From the NCBI RefSeq assembly GCF_007558815.1, contig NZ_VLTJ01000029.1, positions 1-64,000 of the forward strand: a stretch of DNA of 64,000 nucleotides, in the 5' to 3' direction. Below, piece after piece: positions 34,693-43,166 of this stretch. The position numbers and the translations under genes were made by a program. The number at the start of each line of letters is the position of its first letter. The stretch's first letter is position 1. The notes below the pieces were generated by a model, which had not been told where the DNA came from, made no database searches, and saw nothing but the letters and a program-made list of their open reading frames with translations. Origin of the DNA: Verticiella sediminum. Its GTDB lineage: Bacteria; Pseudomonadota; Gammaproteobacteria; Burkholderiales; Burkholderiaceae_B.

Positions 34693-35315
34693 CAACCGCT
34701 CGCGAGCGAGGAATCCTATTCTCGGCGTCCATGGTGCGCGCACTGCTGGCCGGCACGAAGACGCAGACCCGAAGGGCTCTGCGGCATCAGGTATGCGATC
34801 CAGGCATCTTTCGAATGGCCGGGCCCGGACACTGCGAAATCGTGAACGAGCACGGCGTGAGCATCCCAGGATTCGCCTGCCCCTATGGCCAGCCGGGTGA
34901 CCGACTGTGGGTGCGCGAGGCTCATGCGTTGGATGGCGAGCGAGTGTTCTACCGCGCCGGCCACGTAGAAGCGCTGGGCAGCGGCCCACGAGTGGACGTG
35001 CGTTGGCGCCCCAGCATCCACATGCCCCGCTGGGCCAGCCGCATCACGCTGGAGGTCACCGGCGTGCGCGTGGAGCGGCTGCAGTCCATCGGCGAGGCCG
35101 ATGCCCTCGCAGAGGGCATTCAGCGGCCCGAAGCTATTCGGGATGTGGACGTGTGGGAAGGCGCCGAGCGGGCGCTCTTCAACGGACTGAATCAGCCGGT
35201 TGCACAGTACCGCCGGCTTTGGGACAGCATCAACGGCGCCGGCGCCTGGGACGCCAATCCTTGGGTCTGGGTCGTCGAGTTCCGCGGCGCAGACATCGCA
35301 GGGGCAGCGGCATGA
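34689..35315 (+). CDS. ASCH-like phage protein
   Basis: 208 residues (MTTARERGILFSASMVRALL). The pattern FSASMVRALLAGTKTQTRR, PGDRLWVREAHA, SIHMPRWASRITLEVTGVRV and YRRLWDSINGAGAWDANPW is typical of a widespread phage family with an ASCH/PUA-like RNA- or nucleic-acid-binding fold. Overlaps both neighbours by 4 nt. Biological role not established. Confidence 0.85.
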   Translation: MTTARERGILFSASMVRALLAGTKTQTRRALRHQVCDPGIFRMAGPGHCEIVNEHGVSIPGFACPYGQPGDRLWVREAHALDGERVFYRAGHVEALGSGPRVDVRWRPSIHMPRWASRITLEVTGVRVERLQSIGEADALAEGIQRPEAIRDVDVWEGAERALFNGLNQPVAQYRRLWDSINGAGAWDANPWVWVVEFRGADIAGAAA

Positions 35316-35650
35316 CCGTCTACGTGGACGACATGCGCGCGGCCTACGGCCGGATGGTCATGTGCCACATGATCGCCGACACGGACGACGAGCTTCACGC
35401 CATGGCCGACCGGATCGGCGTGGCCCGGCGATGGTGGCAGTCGCCGGAGAGTACCAGCGGCAGTCACTACGACATCGCGCTGTCCAAGCGCGCGTTGGCA
35501 GTGGCTGCCGGAGCCATGGAGATCACCTGGCGCCAGTGTGGCGCTATGAATATGCGCCGTCGCGTCACGGGCGAGCTGGGCCAGCCGCATGAGGCGGTGG
35601 AATGGCTCAATGCACTACGCGCCTCACGCAGGGAAAGACAGCATGGCTGA
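35312..35650 (+). CDS. DUF4031 family protein
   Basis: 112 residues. TVYVDDMRAAYGRMVMCHMI, DDELHAMADRIGVARRWWQS and HYDIALSKRALAVAAGA are the DUF4031 signature. Seen in many prophages and occasionally chromosomes; function unknown. Overlaps the genes on both sides. Confidence 0.9.
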   Translation: MTVYVDDMRAAYGRMVMCHMIADTDDELHAMADRIGVARRWWQSPESTSGSHYDIALSKRALAVAAGAMEITWRQCGAMNMRRRVTGELGQPHEAVEWLNALRASRRERQHG

Positions 35651-35933
35651 GCGATCGTACGGTGCGGACGACGCCTATCTCACCGCGAGCGAGCTCGCGA
35701 GCCTGGTGGGATGCAAGCCCAACCAGCGCTCGATGATGTCGCGCTGGCTGGACCGCAATCGCTGGCGCTGGGTGCCAGGGCGGGACGGGCTACCACGGGT
35801 GGCCCGCGAGTATCACGATAAAAAGTTGGGTATCACGGATGGCCGCCACGAAGACCAACCGCGCACGCACCGCCGCCTCGCGAGCGAGCCGAACCAAGAC
35901 GCCTTCGCCGGCATGGGAGCCCACCGGCGTTGA
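35643..35933 (+). CDS. DUF4224-type small DNA-binding protein (excisionase-like position)
   Basis: 96 residues. YLTASELASLVGCKPNQRSM, MSRWLDRNRWRWVPG and DGLPRVAREYHDKK match DUF4224 proteins, which almost always precede a tyrosine integrase and are presumed recombination directionality factors. It overlaps the integrase start by 95 nt in another frame. Confidence 0.8.
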   Translation: MAERSYGADDAYLTASELASLVGCKPNQRSMMSRWLDRNRWRWVPGRDGLPRVAREYHDKKLGITDGRHEDQPRTHRRLASEPNQDAFAGMGAHRR

Positions 35934-37023
35934 TCGCCTGTTCAAGCGCGTAGGCAAGCGCAAGGTCTCGTTCATCTACAAGCATCTGCGCACCAGCGAG
36001 ACGCTTGCCAGCGCGAATCTCGGAGATCGTAGCGCTATTGCCGAGGCTCGGCGGGTTGCGACGATCAAAGCGGCCGCCATCCTGGAAGGGACGCCGGTTG
36101 CAGGCTCTGTCGCCGATATGTTGGATCTTTTCATGTCCGACGTGGCCCCCAACCACTATCGGGATCAGAGCAAGAACGGCAAGGCGGATCGTGCCGCCCA
36201 GTCCAGGCGATTGACCGAGTTCTTCGGAGCTATGGCTCCCGGTGCGCTGAAGCCCCAGCACGGATACCTCTACGTCGACGCTCGCGCGAAAGTGGGCGCA
36301 CGGCTGCGCGCGATCAAAGAGATGGCATTGATGGCAACTGTCTGCCATTGGCTCGTGCGCAAGGGCGCGATCGATAGCAATCCATTCGTGAACATGCGCT
36401 ACTCGGTCGAAACCCCGGAAGGGGCGGGCAGACCGACGAGGCCCGCCACACGCCGCCAAGTTGTACGGTTCTATCTGTGGGCGGTTCGGCAGGACGCGCA
36501 GAACGTGCGCACGCTCGGCTGCGCGGCGATGTTCACGTATCTGACCGGGTTCCGGCCCTCGGAGGTCCGGCCGTTCCTGCGAGCCGGCATCACCGACGAG
36601 GGCGTGTGCGTCGTGGCGGCGAAGCGGCGCAAGGGACACGCCGAGATGACGAAGATCAGGGAATGGTCGATGAAACTGCGTTGCGTGGTCGCGCGGGCGC
36701 TGGACCGTGAGGACGTACAGCGCTCGCCTGCACTGTTCGCGCCGTCAAAACGCTCGCTGGTCTACACCCGATCCGGCTGGGGCTCGTCCTGGCATGACGC
36801 GATGCATGCCTGGATTTCTAGTTTCGATGAGAGCGTGACGGCGGCGCAGCTCGTCGAGCACCCGGCGTATTTCAATCTGCAGGACATCCGACCGACCGCG
36901 ATCACGAAGAAGCTGGCCGACAGGGCCCCCGACGCGTACGACTTCGCTGCACATGCGAACCCGCAGACGACACACCGGCACTATGACCGCCGGGTCGTGA
37001 AAAAAGCGTCGGCTACCGAGTGA
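35839..37023 (+). CDS. int: Tyrosine integrase
   Basis: 394 residues. The N-terminal half holds arm- and core-binding regions. Catalytic set: Arg239 in TGFRPSEVRP, Lys in AAKRRKG, QDIRPTAIT with Arg351 but Gln348 where His is usual, His372 in AHANPQT and Tyr382 in HRHYDRR. The C-terminus faces the 3' end of tRNA-His 90 bp away. It mediates site-specific insertion and excision. Start overlaps DUF4224; an internal start is possible but the N-terminal basic stretch is common in this group. Confidence 0.93.
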   Translation: MAATKTNRARTAASRASRTKTPSPAWEPTGVDRLFKRVGKRKVSFIYKHLRTSETLASANLGDRSAIAEARRVATIKAAAILEGTPVAGSVADMLDLFMSDVAPNHYRDQSKNGKADRAAQSRRLTEFFGAMAPGALKPQHGYLYVDARAKVGARLRAIKEMALMATVCHWLVRKGAIDSNPFVNMRYSVETPEGAGRPTRPATRRQVVRFYLWAVRQDAQNVRTLGCAAMFTYLTGFRPSEVRPFLRAGITDEGVCVVAAKRRKGHAEMTKIREWSMKLRCVVARALDREDVQRSPALFAPSKRSLVYTRSGWGSSWHDAMHAWISSFDESVTAAQLVEHPAYFNLQDIRPTAITKKLADRAPDAYDFAAHANPQTTHRHYDRRVVKKASATE

Positions 37024-37024
37024 G

Positions 37025-37054
37025 TCCGTTCTAAAGTTCCCGATTCCGTTCTAA
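37025..37054 (+). repeat. Direct repeats between int and tRNA-His, candidate integrase arm sites
   Basis: TCCGTTCTAA at 37025-37034 and again at 37045-37054, 20 bp apart. A nearby AAAGTTCC / GGAACTTT inverted pair spans 37033-37092. This A+T-rich stretch lies between the integrase stop and the tRNA, where arm-type sites are expected. Confidence 0.5.
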
Positions 37055-37110
37055 TTTTTATATCGTGAAACCTGGAAAAAATCGGAACTTTTTGATTTAT
37101 ACGGGAAATT

Positions 37111-37187
37111 TGGGGTGGCTGATGGGACTCGAACCCACGACAACCGGAATCACAATCCGGGACTCTACCAACTGAGCTACAGCCACC
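37111..37187 (-). tRNA. tRNA-His (GTG)
   Basis: Cloverleaf with GTGGCTG/CAGCCAC acceptor stem, G-1 paired to C73 (the His identity element), anticodon GTG in loop ATTGTGAT, GGGTTCGAGTC T-arm and an encoded CCA at 37113-37111. Its 3' end faces the prophage, so it is the presumed attB. Confidence 0.96.
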
Positions 37188-37256
37188 ACTGTGTGCAGAA
37201 CGCACAGCAAGGCAGGAACCGCCTTGCAGAAAGAAATGAATTATAGCGTATTTTCT

Positions 37257-37333
37257 TGGCCTGCCCAGAGGGAGTCGAACCCCCGACCGTCTGCTTAGAA
37301 GGCAGATGCTCTATCCAACTGAGCTATGGGCAG
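37257..37333 (-). tRNA. tRNA-Arg (TCT)
   Basis: Acceptor CTGCCCA/TGGGCAG, anticodon TCT in loop CTTCTAA, T-arm GGGTTCGACTCCC, discriminator G and encoded CCA. Upstream of tRNA-His on the same strand with a 69-bp spacer, probably one transcript. Confidence 0.95.
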
Positions 37334-37504
37334 CCCGTGCGTTGCGCCGGGACGCGGCGGCAGCGGAAGTTTAGCATCCGTGCGCCGCCGGAGCCCGTGG
37401 CTCCCCCGTAGGCATGCCGTGCGATCGAGAAAGCCTGCTCAGCCCGGAACGTCGGCCTGCAAGGACAGCGGTCCGACGCTACGCGGCAGCCGGACAAACG
37501 AACC

Positions 37505-37537
37505 GACCCCGCGCACCGGTGCCGGTTGCGCGGGGTC
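37505..37537 (-). terminator. Terminator downstream of 37579-38133
   Basis: 11-bp stem GACCCCGCGCA / TGCGCGGGGTC with an 11-nt loop, followed on the minus strand by GGTTCGTTTG. No gene is seen in 37334-37578 otherwise. Confidence 0.6.
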
Positions 37538-37578
37538 GCAATTGCCTAAGGAGGGTCGGCCGCGGCCGGTGGCCTGGC

Positions 37579-38133
37579 TCAGCGGATGCCTGTGCCGCCT
37601 TGCATCGGTGCGGTCGTACCGGCGGGAGGCGGCGTGTAGGTGCTGCCGGGCGTGGTGTAGGTCGTACCGGGTGCTCCGGTCGGGGCCGGCATGGTCTGGG
37701 TGGTACCCGCGGGCGGCATGGACGCACCGGCCGGGCCGGGTTCGCCGACCTCGCGAATGGTGGTCTGGCGCAGGATGGCACCGTCCTTGACGCTGCCCTG
37801 GACCTGGACATTGTCGCCGCGCAGCGCCATGCAGCCTTCGCGACGCTCGGGCGGCAGGCGATCGCAGCGGGCGGTCGCGTTGGCGCTGTAGTCGCCATTG
37901 GCGCGATTCAGGTTGCCGCGCTGGCGCTCCTGCAGGGCGGCGCCGGCTTCGCGCATGCAGTCGGCGCGCGCCTGGCCGGTCTGGCCGGCCTCGCAGGCGG
38001 CGCGTTCGGCCTGGTAGCGCTGTTGCGGGCTCATGCCGGCGGTGTCGGCCGCAAAGGCGGAGCCGGCACACAGGAGGGTGCCGGCGGCGAGGAGACTGGC
38101 GGGGCGGAGGGAGGACAGAAGGCGCACGTTCAT
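37579..38133 (-). CDS. Exported Pro/Thr-rich protein, unknown
   Basis: 184 residues from ATG 38133, AAAGGAG upstream. Signal peptide about 28 residues (LLAAGTLLCAGSAFA). The mature part has paired cysteines (AACEAGQTGQARADC and CDRLPPERREGC) resembling a small helical periplasmic domain. The C-terminal 50 residues are Pro/Thr/Gly low complexity (TTYTTPGSTYTPPPAGT). Likely a periplasmic or surface-exposed host protein; role unknown. Confidence 0.8.
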   Translation of the reverse strand: MNVRLLSSLRPASLLAAGTLLCAGSAFAADTAGMSPQQRYQAERAACEAGQTGQARADCMREAGAALQERQRGNLNRANGDYSANATARCDRLPPERREGCMALRGDNVQVQGSVKDGAILRQTTIREVGEPGPAGASMPPAGTTQTMPAPTGAPGTTYTTPGSTYTPPPAGTTAPMQGGTGIR

Positions 38134-38326
38134 GGGATCTCCTTTTGCATGTTGGGGAGCAGGCCGCATGGGCGACCGACGACGGTACGTCCAAGCAATC
38201 GGCGTGCCCGGTTACATCCGCTGCAGCAGATCTGCGGCGACGCGATTGCCGGTGTCCCTTGCCCGCGTACCGACGCAGGAAGCCCCGTCGGCCCCATACC
38301 AAGCGAAGGCAGCGCCGGCGCCCCGC

Positions 38327-39664
38327 TCAGCCCGCCACGCCCGCCCAGGGGAACAGGCCGATGGCCAGCGCGGCGGCCAGCATCACCAGGCAGACCAGCA
38401 CCGCCCACTTCAAGGTGAAGCGCTGGTGATCGCCGAAGTCCACCGCGGCCAGGCCGACCAGCAGGTAGGTCGAGGGCACCAGCGGGCTCAGCAGGTGTAC
38501 CGGCTGCCCGATCAGCGATGCGCGCGCCATCTCGACGGCGCTGATGCCATAGCCCTGCGCGGCGTCGCTCAGGATCGGCAGCACACCGAAGTAGAAGGCG
38601 TCGTTCGACATGAAGAAGGTGAACGGCATGCTGACCAGCGCGGTGATCACCGCGAGGTAGGGGCCGAGCGCGTCAGGAATCACCGCCAGCAGGCTGCGCG
38701 ACATCGCCTCGACCATGCCGGTGCCCGACAGGATGCCGGTGAAGATGCCGGCCGCGAAGATCAACGCCACCACCGAGAGCACGTTGCCCGCGTGGTGCGC
38801 CACGCGCCGGCGCTGCTCGGCGAGGTCCGGGTAGTTGATCACCAGGGCAATCGCGAACGCAATCATGAACAGCACGGGCAGCGGCAGCACGCCCAGGATC
38901 AGGCCGACCATGAGGGCCAGCGTCAGCGCGGCGTTGACCCAGAGCAGCCGGGGCCGTCGCAGCGAATCGTCGTCTTCGGAGGTCGGCCCGCCCGGCACGC
39001 CGTCCTCGTCGTAGCCGGCATGCAGCGCGCCGGCGGGCAGGTTCACGGTGCCCAGGCGCCGCCGCTCGTGCAGCCCGAGATAGAACGACAGCCCGAGGAT
39101 GGCGAGGATGCTCACGCCGATCGCCGGCACCAGCGGCACGAAGATGTCGCCGGCATCCACATGCAGGGCGGCGGCCGCGCGCGCGGTCGGGCCGCCCCAG
39201 GGTGTCAGGTTCATGACGCCGCTGGAGAGCATGGCCAGACAGGTCATGGACAGGGCATTCATGCCGAGACGGCGATACAGCGGCAGCATGGCGGCCACCA
39301 CGATCATGTAGGTGGTGGAGCCGTCGCCGTCCAGCGAGATCAGCAGCGCCAGCACGGTGGTGCCGACGACGATCCTGAGCGGATCGCCCTTGACCAGGCG
39401 CAGGATGCGCCCGACGATGGGGTCGAACAGGCCCGCGTCGATCATCACGCCGAAGTACAGGATGGCGAACATCAGCATCACGCCGGTCGGCGCGATCTTG
39501 CGGATGCCGTCGAGCATCATGTCGTCGACCGAGCTGCCGAAGCCGCCCAGCAGGGCGAACACGATGGGCACGAGGATGAGGGCGACCAGCGGCGAGAGGC
39601 GCTTGGCCATGATCAGCGTCATGAACACGATCACCATGCCGAAGCCGAGCAAGGTCAGCATCAT
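38327..39664 (-). CDS. CitMHS-family metal-citrate transporter
   Basis: 445 residues, about 12 hydrophobic segments. LISLDGDGSTTYMIVVAAML, SSGVMNLTPWGGPTARAAAA and SNDAFYFGVLPIL are hallmarks of the CitMHS family, which imports citrate complexed with Mg2+ or Ca2+ by proton symport at the inner membrane. Divergent from a TctD-like regulator, with a direct-repeat site in the 149-bp gap, so it is probably induced by citrate or related acids through that system. Confidence 0.88.
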   Translation of the reverse strand: MMLTLLGFGMVIVFMTLIMAKRLSPLVALILVPIVFALLGGFGSSVDDMMLDGIRKIAPTGVMLMFAILYFGVMIDAGLFDPIVGRILRLVKGDPLRIVVGTTVLALLISLDGDGSTTYMIVVAAMLPLYRRLGMNALSMTCLAMLSSGVMNLTPWGGPTARAAAALHVDAGDIFVPLVPAIGVSILAILGLSFYLGLHERRRLGTVNLPAGALHAGYDEDGVPGGPTSEDDDSLRRPRLLWVNAALTLALMVGLILGVLPLPVLFMIAFAIALVINYPDLAEQRRRVAHHAGNVLSVVALIFAAGIFTGILSGTGMVEAMSRSLLAVIPDALGPYLAVITALVSMPFTFFMSNDAFYFGVLPILSDAAQGYGISAVEMARASLIGQPVHLLSPLVPSTYLLVGLAAVDFGDHQRFTLKWAVLVCLVMLAAALAIGLFPWAGVAG

Positions 39665-39752
39665 GGCGGGTATCTCCTGTCGTTATGGGGTCGGGCGACC
39701 CTCGTATGCGCGGCCCGCGCGGCGGCGCAAGGCCGCAAGCGTAGGCGCCCGG

Positions 39753-39773
39753 ACCTGTCATCCACCTGTCATC
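39753..39773 (+). promoter_or_regulatory. Direct-repeat response-regulator site
   Basis: ACCTGTCATC at 39753-39762 and again at 39764-39773, an 11-bp period typical of OmpR/PhoB-type regulators binding as head-to-tail dimers. It lies 40 bp upstream of the regulator gene and ~90 bp from the divergent transporter. Confidence 0.7.
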
Positions 39774-39813
39774 GGCACATTCGTTTCGCGGGGCCTGTGC
39801 GACAATTTCCGCC

Positions 39814-40503
39814 ATGCGCATCCTGGTCATCGAAGACGACGTCGACCTGGCCGACGCCCTGGTGCGCCGGCTGCGGCGCATCGGCCACGCGGTCGACTGG
39901 CAGCAGGACGGGCTGGCCGCGAACGGGGTGCTGGAATACGAGACCTTCGACCTGCTGGTGCTCGACGTCGGCCTGCCTCGCCTGTCCGGCCTGGAACTGC
40001 TGCGGCGCCTGCGCGCGCGCGGCGACAAGACGCCGGTGCTGATGCTCACGGCCCGCGCCGACATCGAAGACCGTGTGCACGCGCTGGACGCCGGCGCCGA
40101 CGACTACCTGGCCAAGCCGTTCGACTTCCGGGAGCTGGAAGCCCGCTGCCGCGCACTACTGCGCCGTCCGCTCGGCCAGGCCAGCGGCCTGCTGCAGTTC
40201 GGCGCCCTGGTCATCGACAATGCGGCCCGGCAGGTCAGCTTCGCCGGCCAGCGCATCGAGCTGCCCAACCGCGAATACAGTCTGCTCGAGATCCTCGTGG
40301 CCGCGATGGGGCGCGTCGTCAGCAAGGACGAGATCGCCCGGCGCCTGTTCGGCTTCGATGACGAGGCCGGGCCCAACGCCATCGAGGTGTACGTCGGCCG
40401 CCTGCGCCGCAAGCTCGAAGGCACGCCGCTGCGCATCGAGACGCAGCGCGGCGCCGGTTATCTCGCGTCGATCTCTGCCGACGACGCCGAACCCAGGCCC
40501 TGA
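39814..40503 (+). CDS. tctD: TctD-like response regulator
   Basis: 229 residues. Receiver domain with acidic pocket E7/D8/D9, phospho-acceptor D51 and K101, then an OmpR-type winged helix (NREYSLLEILVAAMGRVVSK, IEVYVGRLRRKLEG). It belongs to the TctD/QseB group, which control tricarboxylate uptake in related bacteria. Immediately followed by its sensor kinase. Confidence 0.88.
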   Translation: MRILVIEDDVDLADALVRRLRRIGHAVDWQQDGLAANGVLEYETFDLLVLDVGLPRLSGLELLRRLRARGDKTPVLMLTARADIEDRVHALDAGADDYLAKPFDFRELEARCRALLRRPLGQASGLLQFGALVIDNAARQVSFAGQRIELPNREYSLLEILVAAMGRVVSKDEIARRLFGFDDEAGPNAIEVYVGRLRRKLEGTPLRIETQRGAGYLASISADDAEPRP

Positions 40504-40505
40504 CG

Positions 40506-41921
40506 ATGACCCCATCCGGCAGCGCGCAGCGCCCCTTTGCGCGGGTATCCGTGCGACGGCGCCTGCTGGCCACCCTGCTCGTGCTCTTCGTCGCAGGCAC
40601 TGCCGTGCTCGCGCTGATGCTGCGCGGCTATGCGCGGCAGGCGGCGGATGCCTCGTACGACCAACTGCTCCAGGCCTCGGCGCTGTCGATGGCCGACAGC
40701 CTGCAACTGGTGCAGGGGCGTTGGCAGATGGACATGCCCTATGCCGCGCTGGAACTGCTGGCCCAGGCGCCGCGCGACCGGGTGTTCTATCGCGTGACCG
40801 ACCTCGACGGCGCGCCCATCGCGGGCTACGGCGATGCGCCCGCGCCGCCCCGCGCGCCCGGGCCGGCCGGGCCGGTCTATTTCGATGCGGTCTATCGCGG
40901 CGAGCCCGTGCGCTTCGCGGCGCTCCAGCGCCAGCTCGCCGGGCCGGAACAAACGACCGCCGCCGTGGTGCAGGTGGGCCAGACGCGTCTGGCGCGCGAA
41001 GCCCTCGCCGCGGACATCGTATGGCGCGGCAGCCTCGCGCTGCTCGCCTTCGCCGCCACCGTGATCGCCGTCGCGTGGTGGGGTGTGCATCGCGCGCTCG
41101 CGCCGGTGGCCCGCGTCGAACGCGACCTTGCCGCCCGCGAGGCGGCCGACCTGCGCCCGCTCGGCACGCCCGTGCCCGCGGAGCTCGAACACCTGGTGCG
41201 CGCACTCGACGACTTCATGGCCCGGCTCGCCGACAACCAGGATGCGCTGCGCCTGTTCATCGCCGAAGCGGCGCATCAACTGCGCACCCCGCTCGCCGCG
41301 CTGCGCGCGCAACTGCAGCTCGCCCTGGAGGACGACGATCCGGCCGAACGGCAGCGCAGCCTGCAGGCAGTGCAGCGCAATGCCGAACGCCTGTCGCGCC
41401 TGGTCAACCAGTTGCTGAGCGACGCCAGCGTGAACCATCGTGGCGCGCTGCGCCAGTACGAAAGCGTGGAGCTCGCCGCCGTGCTGCGCCAGGCGGTGCA
41501 CGACAGCGTGCCCATGGCCGAGCCGCGCCCCGACGTGCGCCTGGCGCTGCCGGACACGAGCGCCTGCATCCGGGGCGATGCGCTGATGCTGCGCGAAGCC
41601 GTCAAGAACCTCATCGACAACGCCTTGCGACACGGCGACCCCGCGGCCGGGCCGATCGAGGTGAGCCTGCAGCGCGAGGGCGAGAGCTGGTGCATCGTGG
41701 TCGCCGACCGCGGCCCGGGCATTGCGCCGGCCTTTGCGCAGACCGCGTTCGAGCGCTTCTCCCGCGGGCCGCAGGCGCGCGCCGACGGCGCCGGCCTAGG
41801 CCTGGCGATTGTGCGCCGCGCCGTCGAAGGCCAGGGCGGCACGGTGACGCTGGCCAATCGCGCGGGCGGCGGCCTGGCAGTCACCCTGCGCCTTGCCGAG
41901 AGTCACGGCCATGCGAGCTGA
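40506..41921 (+). CDS. tctE: TctE-like sensor histidine kinase
   Basis: 471 residues. Two membrane helices (residues ~18-38 and ~172-194) bracket a ~130-residue periplasmic sensor region. H-box AEAAHQLRTPLAAL with His257, N-box LIDNALRHGD, and G-boxes DRGPGIAP and GAGLGLAIVRR are intact. Starts two bases after the regulator stop and overlaps the next gene by 11 nt, so all three are co-expressed. Confidence 0.88.
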   Translation: MTPSGSAQRPFARVSVRRRLLATLLVLFVAGTAVLALMLRGYARQAADASYDQLLQASALSMADSLQLVQGRWQMDMPYAALELLAQAPRDRVFYRVTDLDGAPIAGYGDAPAPPRAPGPAGPVYFDAVYRGEPVRFAALQRQLAGPEQTTAAVVQVGQTRLAREALAADIVWRGSLALLAFAATVIAVAWWGVHRALAPVARVERDLAAREAADLRPLGTPVPAELEHLVRALDDFMARLADNQDALRLFIAEAAHQLRTPLAALRAQLQLALEDDDPAERQRSLQAVQRNAERLSRLVNQLLSDASVNHRGALRQYESVELAAVLRQAVHDSVPMAEPRPDVRLALPDTSACIRGDALMLREAVKNLIDNALRHGDPAAGPIEVSLQREGESWCIVVADRGPGIAPAFAQTAFERFSRGPQARADGAGLGLAIVRRAVEGQGGTVTLANRAGGGLAVTLRLAESHGHAS

Positions 41922-43098
41922 GCCGCGCCGCCGGGCCTTGCCGGGCTTCCCCAGGGTCGAGCAGCGTTCCCCGCAGGGTTCAATAAGGAAACCCCGAGCG
42001 GCCCGGCGTTTTCTCGCGCGCGCCGGCGCCCTCGCCTTCGCCGCGCTGCTTTGCAGCGCCGAACCGGCCGGCGCCCGCGACTTCGAGACCGTCATCCTCG
42101 GCCCACCGCAGGCGAGCGACACACTGACCATCGAGGCCTCGACCGACACCCGGGTATTTCGCGGCGTGCTGGAAGATTTCAGCAGCCTGCATCCGGCCAT
42201 GCGCCTCGTCTACACCGAACTGCCCACGCAACTGCTCTACGACGGCGTGATCGGCCGCGCCCGCGACGGCGAGCGGCCGGGCGGACCGGACCTGGTCATC
42301 AGCAGCAGCATGGATCTGCAAACCAAGCTCGCCAACGACGGCCATGCGCGCGCGCACACCTCGCCCGACACCCAGGCCGTCGCCGACTGGGCCAACTGGC
42401 GCGACGAGGTCTACAGCATCGGCGCCGAAGCACTGGTGATCGCCTATCGCACGGACCGGCTGCCCGCAGAACAGGCGCCGCATACCCGCGGCGACCTGCT
42501 GGCCATGCTGCGCGCACCGGGGGGCCGGCTGTCCGGCCGCATCGGCACCTACGACGTCGAGCGCAGCGGCATCGGCTATCTCGCCGCCACGCAGGATGCA
42601 CGGCTCGACAGCATGGCCGGCGCGCTGCTCGCCGCGCTGGGCAGCAACCGCGCGCGCGTGGAGGAATCCGCCGACGCCACCCTGGACCACCTGGCGAGCG
42701 GCGAGATCGTGCTGGCCTACAACATGCTCGAGTCCTACGCCCAGCGCCGCATCGACGACGGCGCGCCGATCGCGGTCGTGCGGCCCGCCGACTACACGCT
42801 GGTACTCTCGCGGGCCGCCGTGATTCCGCACCAGGCTTCGCGCCCGGATCTGGGCGCGCGTTTTCTCGACTATCTGTTGTCCGAGCGCGGCCAGCACGTC
42901 ATCGTGCGCGAGTCGGGCATGCTGCCCGTGCGCGCCAGCATGCAGGCGGCGCACGCGCTGCCCTCGGCCCGCCCCATCGGCCTGGGCGTCGGCCTGCTCG
43001 TCTACCTGGACGAGCTCAAGCGCGGGCACTTCATCGACGCGTGGCGCGCCGCGCTCTGCCTGGACTGCACACCCGGGGCGCCGGCCCCATCGCCCTGA
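41911..43098 (+). CDS. Periplasmic substrate-binding protein linked to the two-component system
   Basis: 395 residues from ATG 41911. After a long basic leader and signal peptide (ALAFAALLCSAEPAGA) comes a class II binding-protein fold: DTLTIEASTDTRVFRGVLED, PDLVISSSMDLQTKLANDGH and VLAYNMLESYAQRR are reminiscent of iron/thiamine-type ABC receptors. No permease gene is nearby. Overlap with the kinase suggests it is a sensing partner that presents ligand to the kinase rather than a transporter part. Confidence 0.75.
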   Translation: MRAEPRRRALPGFPRVEQRSPQGSIRKPRAARRFLARAGALAFAALLCSAEPAGARDFETVILGPPQASDTLTIEASTDTRVFRGVLEDFSSLHPAMRLVYTELPTQLLYDGVIGRARDGERPGGPDLVISSSMDLQTKLANDGHARAHTSPDTQAVADWANWRDEVYSIGAEALVIAYRTDRLPAEQAPHTRGDLLAMLRAPGGRLSGRIGTYDVERSGIGYLAATQDARLDSMAGALLAALGSNRARVEESADATLDHLASGEIVLAYNMLESYAQRRIDDGAPIAVVRPADYTLVLSRAAVIPHQASRPDLGARFLDYLLSERGQHVIVRESGMLPVRASMQAAHALPSARPIGLGVGLLVYLDELKRGHFIDAWRAALCLDCTPGAPAPSP

Positions 43099-43166
43099 CC
43101 CGCCATGCCTCGCGCCCCGGGGCATACAGTTACTCTCGCCTACCCTTCATCCAGGAGACCGCCAGC

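Larger units (their letters stand above)
1..37111. mobile_element. Lambda-like siphovirus prophage, left end outside the window
   Basis: A continuous set of phage genes runs from the left edge to the integrase at 35839-37023. It has a lambda-type head and packaging module, a long-tail module with a tape measure, a cI/cro switch, a CII-like regulator, a Q-like antiterminator, SSB and a tyrosine integrase. The right boundary is placed at the 3' end of tRNA-His, which the integrase faces. Lysis genes and the left attachment site are not in the window. Two features look damaged or variant: the methyltransferase carries an amber codon, and the integrase has Gln where the catalytic box usually has His. 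Confidence 0.93.

Noticed and set aside
38033-40042. 669-codon plus-strand frame over the citrate transporter
   Set aside because: Shadow of the CitMHS gene; low-complexity His/Gln/Asp-rich translation.
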